The notes under the pieces are model-generated. The model was not told the origin of the DNA. It searched no databases and saw nothing but the letters and a program-made list of their open reading frames with translations. A stretch of DNA of 63,731 bases from positions 1-63,731 of the IMG/VR virus record IMGVR_UViG_3300029908_000026. One strand, written 5' to 3'. Position numbers and translations under genes: made by a program. Positions 35,810-42,119 of this stretch are shown here, one piece after another. Each line of letters begins with the position of its first letter. Position 1 is the first letter of the stretch. Source of the DNA: a virus.

Positions 35810-36370
35810 ACATATTACCTCCAGAGATATCCCAATTTCAACTTTTAGGGTTCTAGCAGGAATGCAAGTTCTGCTACCTAAAAGTTGACACCCTAGCCAG
35901 CCCCATCTCACAGGGGTGAGGCCGACACCTAAGACCCAGAGCGAAGACTGGCGAGAGTAATGTCGTTTAGAGCTTGCAAATCTATATAGGGTGGGGAACA
36001 ATTTGTGGGGGCAACGAAGAAGGAGAAAACGACTCTATGTTTTTAGCATAAAACCTACTTCAATGCCCCCACTCCAAATTTAGAGAATCTCAAGCACAAA
36101 GAGTGCGTATATCCCGGTGTGCTTATACGTAAGTTCGTGCGTGAGGTTGGCAGGCGCTAAAGTGGGACGTAACCGACTTTACCGCGCTATGTGAAGGATA
36201 CCAAATTCTAGAATGAGGGTATATATCATAGAGGGAGCTTCTCCTGTTGTATCATTATGTTTATGAACTCAGTGAATAGGTTGGTTAGGAATGCTTCCAT
36301 AAGGAAGTATCGCAAAAGCCAATACTATTCGGTTTACAATCCCAGGTAATTCTGGGATAGTAGTAGAAGA
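35810..36370 (+). ncRNA. Large structured noncoding RNA candidate upstream of tmRNA
   Basis: About 560 bases without a credible reading frame contain a chain of strong hairpins. 35839-35849 pairs with 35877-35887 (CAACTTTTAGG/CCTAAAAGTTG, 11 bp). CTCAC-AGGG-GTGAG lies at 35907-35920. GTGGGGGCA near 36006 pairs with TGCCCCCAC near 36072 around an inner GAAG.AGG/CCT.CTTC stem. GCGCTAAAGT at 36154 pairs with ACTTTA-cc-GCGC ending at 36187. ATGCTTCC-ATAA-GGAAGTAT lies at 36287-36306, and ATCCCAG/CTGGGAT at 36339-36357. It abuts the tmRNA. It could be a giant phage RNA of the GOLLD/ROOL type or a new class; identity is not established. Confidence 0.55.
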
Positions 36371-36374
36371 TTTA

Positions 36375-36808
36375 GGGGGCGCAAGGATTCGACATTGAAA
36401 TCTGAGACACAACCCACACGTAGAGGATATCAGTTGGCCTCTTTAATCATCTGGTAAAAAGACTAAATGCAGCTACTATTCGTAATGCAGCTACGTCGAT
36501 CCGATCAGCAATGGTCAATGCAGCCGAGGTTCTCTTCAGCAATGAAGATTCCTACGAGCTCGCAGCTGCCTAATAAGCAGGATCGCTCATAGCGTCACGG
36601 TTCAGGGACGCCCGATGCCCAGAACTTCAAAAGGGCACCTCAATTGCTTAATGAGGGTTCAGCCAAGCATGCATCAATTGCGTTAAGTTGAAAACCTGGG
36701 CCCTGTAGTTGTTCATCGCTACAGCCCTTGATTAGATGAACGAAGCGTGTATAAAGGTTAGTTGAAGATTACAGTGGACACGACTATCGTATGTCGTCGC
36801 CTCCACCA
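36375..36808 (+). ncRNA. ssrA: Transfer-messenger RNA (tmRNA)
   Basis: The 5' end GGGGGCG (36375-36381) pairs with CGCCTCC (36798-36804, one G-T) to form the acceptor stem, followed by ACCA with an encoded CCA end. The hallmark GGATTCGAC lies at 36385-36393, and GTTGGCCTC at 36433-36441 matches the region before the tag. A tag frame ends NEDSYELAAA followed by two stops (TAATAA at 36571-36576). It frees stalled ribosomes and marks their products for proteolysis. If the resume codon is GCA at 36469, the tag has 34 residues, which is long. The T-arm (ACGAC/GTCGT around 36780-36797) has a slightly unusual loop. Confidence 0.93.
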
Positions 36809-36866
36809 TTTATCTCCATCAAGTTCTGTTGACTGCTTCTCCATAATGTGATTTAATAATTGAGAC

Positions 36867-37508
36867 ATGAAAAACTCAATTAAAATAATTTGCCATTACT
36901 GTGATGAACCAGCCTACAAACCCAAGGGAGAAATAAGTAGGCAAATTAGAAAGGGGGCAGACAAGTTCTTCTGCTCCCTTTCTTGTTCTGCAAGCTATAG
37001 GAACTCAATAAGACCAAATAGGGTAGTAGAAATACATGCAGTGTGTCCACATTGCAAAAAGGAGTTTGATACAGTTTCTGGTAAGAATAGAAAAACTTTT
37101 TGTACCCCAAGCTGTGCATCAAGGGGGAGTATAACTGAAAATAGATTAGAGGGTAACGCCAGGGGTGGTAGGGCTACGTGTGGAACAAACCTTATTTCGG
37201 TTGAAGAAACTCTAAAAAAGAGAGAGGCATGGAAATATGTACGCCTGAAAGATTTTCTTGAATTTCAAAAAGAAGCGTATGAGTTTGAGTACAGGATCCC
37301 TACCCTTGACTTTGTCCACGACCTTGCTCTAATAAACAGAAAAATAGTTGTAGAGTTTGATGGAGACGAGCACGAAAGCATGAAAGCAGAGGACTCTTAC
37401 AGAGATGGTATTTTGCGTAGCTCTGGGTGGTCAGTATTTAGGATACCAACCAAAAGCAATGCAGTTATTCCACCAGAAGTTCTTTACCCAATTTTAAAAC
37501 AAAATTAA
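36867..37508 (+). CDS. Zinc-finger plus PD-(D/E)XK endonuclease, probable homing enzyme
   Basis: The 213-residue protein has two N-terminal zinc-finger-like units (CHYC ... CSLSC and CPHC ... CTPSC, residues about 9-90). A Vsr/DUF559-like nuclease domain follows: YRIPTLDFVHDLALINRKIV, VEFDGDEHE and RDGILRSSGWSVFRIP, where the Asp of LDFV and the Glu/Asp of VEFDGDEH are the likely metal ligands. Proteins of this build are often mobile endonucleases inserted beside RNA genes. It stands alone between the tmRNA and tRNA-like segments, and its stop codon lies within the 5' strand of the first tRNA-like stem. The start ATG at 36867 has no Shine-Dalgarno. Confidence 0.75.
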   Translation: MKNSIKIICHYCDEPAYKPKGEISRQIRKGADKFFCSLSCSASYRNSIRPNRVVEIHAVCPHCKKEFDTVSGKNRKTFCTPSCASRGSITENRLEGNARGGRATCGTNLISVEETLKKREAWKYVRLKDFLEFQKEAYEFEYRIPTLDFVHDLALINRKIVVEFDGDEHESMKAEDSYRDGILRSSGWSVFRIPTKSNAVIPPEVLYPILKQN

Positions 37509-37576
37509 GGGAGTCGAGACCCAAACCGACTTGAGCTTTCCCAGCTCTTGTAGGTTAACCTCCAGTCCCTTGTCCA
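37506..37576 (+). tRNA. Degenerate tRNA-like segment, possibly tRNA-Gly(UCC)
   Basis: TAAGGGA (37506-37512) pairs with TCCCTTG (37566-37572), followed by T and an encoded CCA, as in glycine tRNAs (U73). A stem GAGC/GCTC around the loop TTTCCCA would place UCC as anticodon. The D-arm is poor, and the T-arm lacks the TTC loop (AGGTTAACCT instead). A competing 8-bp hairpin (CCAGTCCC/GGGACTGG, 37562-37596) uses the same bases. It may be a decayed tRNA or another structure. Confidence 0.3.
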
Positions 37577-37631
37577 ATACCATGGACTGGGACTGGACAA
37601 TTTCTGCAGAAAGAAAGCTCATTGGCACTTC

Positions 37632-37679
37632 CCTGGTGGGCTGCCGATCAAGAGGGGTACAAGTCCCAACACCAGGCCA
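37632..37679 (+). other. Minihelix-like, CCA-ended tRNA fragment
   Basis: CCTGGTG (37632-37638) pairs perfectly with CACCAGG (37670-37676), directly followed by CCA (37677-37679). Inside lies a small arm, GGGG-TACAAG-TCCC, like a T-arm with an altered loop. D and anticodon arms are absent within this 48-base unit. A perfect GAAA-tetraloop hairpin (TTATCTC/GAGATAA, about 37682-37699) follows. It may be a tRNA remnant or a processed RNA. Confidence 0.3.
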
Positions 37680-37788
37680 ATTTATCTCGAAAGAGATAAA
37701 GCTACGGTCATTGAGGGGTCTACAACTGATAAGGCCGAGTCCCTCGTCTTTGAAGGTAGATAGCGACCTGAGCCGTAGTATGATTTTC

Positions 37789-37859
37789 TGGGATCGTCTA
37801 ATGATAAGACACCTTGTGTAAGCAGGGAAATCCGAGGTTCAATTCCTTCGTCCCAGCCA
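37789..37859 (+). tRNA. tRNA-like gene with non-standard anticodon arm
   Basis: TGGGAT (37789-37794) pairs with GTCCCA, followed by G and an encoded CCA at 37857-37859. The D-arm GTCTAATGATAAGAC is typical of glutamine-type tRNAs and the T-arm GAGG-TTCAATT-CCTT is nearly normal. The anticodon stem CCTTG/CAGGG leaves a six-base loop (TGTAAG), one base short, and one base is also missing after the acceptor stem. So no anticodon can be assigned; it may be a pseudogene or an unusual tRNA. Length is 71 bases with CCA. Confidence 0.45.
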
Positions 37860-38283
37860 ATTTCCCTGGGGAGGGAAAACACCTCTGCGGTTTAGAAATA
37901 CACTGTGAAAAAACTGTAGTAAATTAAAACACAAAAGTTTTTGTTTACTGGTGAACGGTTTTGTTGTGCTCTAAATCGCAGAACCTTTTTGCTTTGATTT
38001 ATTCAAAGCGAAACCCTGGTCAGGGTCTTGTTGGGTATAACAAGATACAACCAAAATCCCACTCCCCCTTGCCTCGGGGGGTGGGATCCACTTTCTGTAA
38101 AAAGTAATACCTACCCCTTAGGGGAAAAACAAAAAGCTCACAAAACCAACCATACCCCACGCGAGTGGGTCGCCCGAATCAGAATCCATACAAGCGGATT
38201 TTGATTCAATCAAAAGCGACCTGCTGCGTTGGGGATGGATTCCTGTACACCAGAACTGTGTGCTTTTTGTTAGATGCTGGAGA
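37860..38283. other. Noncoding spacer with several inverted repeats
   Basis: No credible gene is seen in this 424-base spacer between the RNA island and the leftward genes. It holds a strong hairpin at 38056-38087 (listed separately), a CCCAC-GCGA-GTGGG hairpin near 38156-38169, and AATCAGAATCC/GGATTTTGATT near 38178-38207. It is where + strand RNA genes and - strand genes converge, so terminators are expected. Confidence 0.5.
38052..38087 (-). terminator. Terminator candidate for the leftward gene pair
   Basis: ATCCCACTCCCC (38056-38067) pairs with GGGGGTGGGAT ending at 38087 over 12 positions including one G-T. Read on the - strand the stem is followed by TTTT. It lies about 200 bases beyond the stop of the last - strand gene. 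Confidence 0.6.
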
Positions 38284-38985
38284 TTAGGAACCGTACACAG
38301 GGTCGCCCTTGTATTTACTCGAAACCGATTTTATCTCGTCTGATAGGGCTTCTGTTATATCGTGGATGTCCCCTTTGGACAGCCAAGGTAAAGCATTGAT
38401 TTGCTTAAAGAGCGTTAGGGCTTGGTCCCGAATATACTCCTGCAATAGACCCATCTGGTAGCTTGTCTGAGCATCCTGCTTTGCGTGCTCAGATTCTCCA
38501 TCCACATATTTCTCTGGAAGTTTGGCAAAGTGCAATTGGATAGGCGCTGACTCAAATCCCTCCTGATCCAGGATAGTACCAACGAGTGCTGCAATGTCAG
38601 GAGAAAAGTGTTCATCTCCTTTTTCCTCATTAAGGCTGACCTCTATGATCCCCCAGACAAATTCCGCTACCGTCATCTCTGCGATGTCGTTGGGGTCGTT
38701 CTCTCCATTGAGGGTAGAACAAATAGCGTTGAAAGCTACCCAATCGTTGTGGAAGCTATCGCTAGTAATCGCGGCAATGATAGCATGAAGGCGATCCAAG
38801 TTCTCTTCATCAATATCGACATCAAGCTTGTCCTTGAACTCCATTGCGAGAGTCTCGGGTTCCCAGGTGTAGATATCTGTTCCGAAGAAGTGTAGGGCGA
38901 TAGCATGGGATACGGTAGCCATCGTGCCAGCGCGAGCCATAATAGCCCCGCAGACCTCTTGGTCTTTAGACTTGTGGAGTAACAT
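38284..38985 (-). CDS. Probable virion-associated protein, 233 residues
   Basis: The protein is acidic and helical (TLAMEFKDKLDVDIDEENLD, EMTVAEFVWGIIEVSLNEEK) with no recognised domain. Its ATG overlaps the stop of the upstream - strand gene (TAATG), so the two form an operon read leftward. The partner carries a DUF6582-like stretch associated with phage head proteins, so a role in head assembly is possible. Function unknown. Confidence 0.5.
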   Translation of the reverse strand: MLLHKSKDQEVCGAIMARAGTMATVSHAIALHFFGTDIYTWEPETLAMEFKDKLDVDIDEENLDRLHAIIAAITSDSFHNDWVAFNAICSTLNGENDPNDIAEMTVAEFVWGIIEVSLNEEKGDEHFSPDIAALVGTILDQEGFESAPIQLHFAKLPEKYVDGESEHAKQDAQTSYQMGLLQEYIRDQALTLFKQINALPWLSKGDIHDITEALSDEIKSVSSKYKGDPVYGS

Positions 38986-39998
38986 TACAGGTAGGACGAA
39001 AGACGAGTACGCTCATCTTCGCTTAGGCTAGCCAGCTTTGATGGATTGTATTCATCTGTCCCAACCCCAACAAGTTTGGCGGACTCTTCAGAAAGGGCAA
39101 GCTTGAGCACGCCCTGTGGAATTTCGGAAAGCTCTTCATAAGAATAAGAGTCTCCACCAAGATCTACTACTGATGCAAGCTTTTCTGCTTCTGCACGAGG
39201 AGTATTAAAGACGCTAGCAAATGGGTCCTGGATGGACTTCCCGTAGTGGCGAGCCAGAGAGTGCTTCTTGTCAAAGATCTCCAGAAGCTGTGCCACCTTG
39301 AACATACCATTGATATCCTTGTCGTCAGATTCAATTAGGTCGTCTGCGATCTTGCAGAGAGCAACCTTTTCGCTGTTGTCGTGAATTCTAACGGCACGAG
39401 CTTTGATCTCCTGAGCGACCTTCTCTGTGTTAGGGATATTCAGTCCTGCGACCTGTAGGATGCGCTCTGGGATCTCAATGTCGTAAGAAGCCATCTTGTC
39501 GGCGATCTGCTTTGCACAGGAAACTTTCTGACTAAAATCAAATGTTCCAAATAGGTCATTCACAAAGTACTTAGCAAACTTCTTCAGAGACTCCCCGCTA
39601 CATCCATCAAATACACGAGTGATGTTGTCTACTCCAGTAACGGTAATTGCCCAATCCTGATAGACAACCGCAGCGGTCTTTGAGTTCTCTTCAGAGAGAT
39701 CAGCAGCCAGCTCCTCTACCTCTTTTGAGATATTGAAAAGCTGAGCTGCTTTGACGATCCTCTCTTCTACACTAGCACTCTTTTCGTTTGCCCCATAGTA
39801 GTAGGCAGCGCTAACATAAACGTTGCCGGCATCGGTAAGTGGAAGTGATCGGGAATCAGAGTCTGCAAAGGCGGAGTCTGGAAGAGACTGAAGGTATTCA
39901 GAATCGAGCGTCTCAGCTTCCTTAGCGAAAGAAGGAACTTCCCTATTCTGGAAAATCTTAATAAAATTGTGGCCAAAGTCAGTGTAGAAGTCTTTCAT
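38985..39998 (-). CDS. DUF6582-like protein, probable head/prohead-associated
   Basis: Residues about 35-85 contain SLPDSAFADSDSRSLPLTDA and VYVSAAYYYGANEKSAS, matching the pattern 'LPdsaFAd...r.LPl.d..hv..A' that I associate with DUF6582 segments in phage prohead proteins. A long helical, Glu/Lys-rich remainder follows (EERIVKAAQLFNISKEVEEL). The start is set at ATG 39998 (MKDFYTDFGHNFIKIF); ATG at 40010 (MVIIMKDF) is an equally possible choice, and a TTG further out at 40031 is less likely. About 337 residues. It lies divergent from the gene at 40065. Confidence 0.55.
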   Translation of the reverse strand: MKDFYTDFGHNFIKIFQNREVPSFAKEAETLDSEYLQSLPDSAFADSDSRSLPLTDAGNVYVSAAYYYGANEKSASVEERIVKAAQLFNISKEVEELAADLSEENSKTAAVVYQDWAITVTGVDNITRVFDGCSGESLKKFAKYFVNDLFGTFDFSQKVSCAKQIADKMASYDIEIPERILQVAGLNIPNTEKVAQEIKARAVRIHDNSEKVALCKIADDLIESDDKDINGMFKVAQLLEIFDKKHSLARHYGKSIQDPFASVFNTPRAEAEKLASVVDLGGDSYSYEELSEIPQGVLKLALSEESAKLVGVGTDEYNPSKLASLSEDERTRLSSYL

Positions 39999-40064
39999 GA
40001 TGATTACCATAAATTTATCCAAACTCACCAACTATTGCAAGTTTCTTCCTAAAATATAACAATT

Positions 40065-40853
40065 ATGACTCACATACCTAAGTCACTTATCCCAATGCCA
40101 CCGCCACCGTGCAAGATAGTTCAGAAAAAAAATCCTGTACCCGATGATGTAAGGAGGAGGCGAGATAATTATAATCTAAGGGCTAGAATTCAGAGGCATA
40201 ACGACCTCTTAAATACATTCATATCTCCAGGGGCCATAGCAGTTGCTAGGTTAGGGTTGGTTCCTAAGCACCTAGATGCCCCCTTCACACGGGCAGAGAT
40301 CAAGAAATATATCACTGAGTGTAATACTATATTCTATCACTCCACGTGGGCGAAACCCAACAGCTATAAAGATGTAATGAATGGGCCAATTTTTGACCTG
40401 GATTTACCCCGACTAAAGATGCCCATAAGCCCAGACCTAGAGAGACCCGCTACAGACGGACTAATAAAACTTGAGAATAAGTATGTTATGTCAATCAAAG
40501 ATCTTCAAAGATGGTTCTATCAGGGATTTAAGCGGTATATGTTTAAAGTGATTCATGAGAATACTCTATACTCATGCGGAGGTGAGTGGGCTTTAATGTA
40601 TGAATCAGAGATACTTGCCTCTTTCCCAGAATTGCTCATTTATCCAGGGAGAAAAAGAATTTGGTATCTAGTCCAGATAACTAGAGATACTGACTTATCA
40701 ATAATCGAAGTTAGTATATACAGTCCAGACTATTACCCCATACTAAGTATAGGTACGACTCTGGGTGAGGGTAGCGTAATTCCAGAAGAGTATAGGGCTT
40801 GGTGGAACCAAGCTGTCTTACCACTACCACCAGATAGAATAGTAGTTGATTAA
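40065..40853 (+). CDS. Unknown protein, 262 residues
   Basis: The protein opens with a proline-rich stretch (KSLIPMPPPPCKIVQKKNPV), then a basic helix (RRRRDNYNLRARIQRHNDLL), and a mixed alpha/beta body with several Trp/Tyr residues (DLQRWFYQGFKRYMFKVIHE, KRIWYLVQITRDTDLSIIEV). I recognise no domain. It is transcribed divergently from the - strand pair, with only 54-66 bases between starts, so promoters for both directions should lie there. No membrane segment or signal peptide is seen. Confidence 0.5.
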   Translation: MTHIPKSLIPMPPPPCKIVQKKNPVPDDVRRRRDNYNLRARIQRHNDLLNTFISPGAIAVARLGLVPKHLDAPFTRAEIKKYITECNTIFYHSTWAKPNSYKDVMNGPIFDLDLPRLKMPISPDLERPATDGLIKLENKYVMSIKDLQRWFYQGFKRYMFKVIHENTLYSCGGEWALMYESEILASFPELLIYPGRKRIWYLVQITRDTDLSIIEVSIYSPDYYPILSIGTTLGEGSVIPEEYRAWWNQAVLPLPPDRIVVD

Positions 40854-40900
40854 GTAAGTCAAATAATTCACGAATAAATACACCAAACAAACAAAATATT

Positions 40901-42112
40901 ATGTTAGGAGACGAAGAGTATCCATTGGCAGACATTGTCGATGAGATGAAGTACCCTTTTTGCCCAAAGTGCAAATCAAAGGTAGTAGCAGTCAGTAGTC
41001 AGCACTCGGTGTGCCTTGGGAATTGCAAATGGATCGGACCATCATCTAGCATCCTAAGGGGGAATGTCATTCTTAAGTCACTGATTGCTCAGGAAGGATT
41101 TATCAATCTTTCGTATGGATCACCCAATGGACTAAAGAAGATTGCACAGGATATAGCGAAGAACAAGAATTTCCCTGGGGGAGATGATGAGATAGATGGT
41201 AGAGATGTTGGAGCAGCGAGGTGCTTTATCCCCAAGTTTGACGAATTTGGGGAAGAAAGTGACATCGAAGACTTCATGGAGTCTACTACCAAAAAGAGTT
41301 TTAGACTTGGTATGTTCAACCACATGGAAAAAATTGCAGCTATGACTGCGTGCGCAATGCGCAGTAGCCTTACCCACAAACTACTCCGGTTTGCTACATC
41401 CAGGGTTGTTGATCAAAACTCAATGGTAAGCAATAGGGAATCGTATCTGCTTGGTGATGACAAAACTCCCAATCCAGATCTGTTCCGCAAGAAAGCTGCT
41501 ATAGAGGTAGACAACAGGAAGTCTGATGAATTTATGACAGTTGTAGATATTTATTCTAGCTCTTATGGTAGACCGGACACATCTTTGCATGCAAAGTACA
41601 CCAAAGAGGGAAGTATTCTACAGAATGAATATCCATCAATGAGTATCTCTAAGCACGCGATGACTTGGCAACCACTCTATTGGCCAGCTATGAATCTCGA
41701 GTCAGATGACCTAATTCGACTAGCTGCGGTTCTTCAGGGTGGAGACGAGAACATCACCTATATTGTGACAGAGAGTATGGATACTGGAGAGTTCCATGCT
41801 GGAGTATACAAGAGAGAGGTCTATAGCCCAGGAGCTCATTTTATAAAATCCAAAGCAACTACTGTGGAGGATGCGATAAATAGAATCAGAACCTCATTTG
41901 AGAAAGCTATTGTAGCTGCAGACAGGTCTGGACATATCTTAGATTTTTCCTGGCTTCAAGATTGGCAACAGGATATCCCATCAGATACAGCGTTCTTTGA
42001 TATATTGACTGCCCCATTTTGGGATGAGTCAATAGCTTCAGAGATGTTGCACCTGATCGGTCTTTCTAAGAATCAAGTATTAAAAGAAATGTACGAAGAA
42101 ACACAACAATAG
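40901..42112 (+). CDS. Unknown protein with N-terminal zinc ribbon, 403 residues
   Basis: Near the N-terminus YPFCPKCKSKVVAV and HSVCLGNCKW form a four-cysteine zinc ribbon (residues about 20-45). The rest is mixed alpha/beta with no recognised motif; segments include RNVILKSL-type helices, VVDIYSSSYGRPDTSLHAKY and DENITYIVTESMDTGEFHAG. The start follows an A/C-rich leader (AATACACCAAACAAACAAAA) found in similar form before other right-half genes. The 3' end converges with the terminase gene, eight bases apart. It may bind nucleic acid, but this is speculation from the zinc ribbon. Confidence 0.5.
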   Translation: MLGDEEYPLADIVDEMKYPFCPKCKSKVVAVSSQHSVCLGNCKWIGPSSSILRGNVILKSLIAQEGFINLSYGSPNGLKKIAQDIAKNKNFPGGDDEIDGRDVGAARCFIPKFDEFGEESDIEDFMESTTKKSFRLGMFNHMEKIAAMTACAMRSSLTHKLLRFATSRVVDQNSMVSNRESYLLGDDKTPNPDLFRKKAAIEVDNRKSDEFMTVVDIYSSSYGRPDTSLHAKYTKEGSILQNEYPSMSISKHAMTWQPLYWPAMNLESDDLIRLAAVLQGGDENITYIVTESMDTGEFHAGVYKREVYSPGAHFIKSKATTVEDAINRIRTSFEKAIVAADRSGHILDFSWLQDWQQDIPSDTAFFDILTAPFWDESIASEMLHLIGLSKNQVLKEMYEETQQ

Positions 42113-42119
42113 GGGTCCA

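Noticed and set aside
36007-36074. tRNA-like segment with GGGGGCA/TGCCCCC stem and a TTTTTAG loop
   Set aside because: It lacks D and T arms and is better explained as one long hairpin of the structured RNA candidate.
37702-37778. Hammerhead-ribozyme-like core (CTGATAAG ... TTTGAAGG) closed by CTACGG/CCGTAG
   Set aside because: One core G is replaced by A and GAAA is GAAG; the stems do not arrange as a three-way junction that I could draw convincingly.
37531-37821. A 96-codon + strand frame across the tRNA-like cluster
   Set aside because: It reads through several hairpins and CCA-ended stems, with serine/leucine-rich sequence and no leader; it is noncoding RNA territory.
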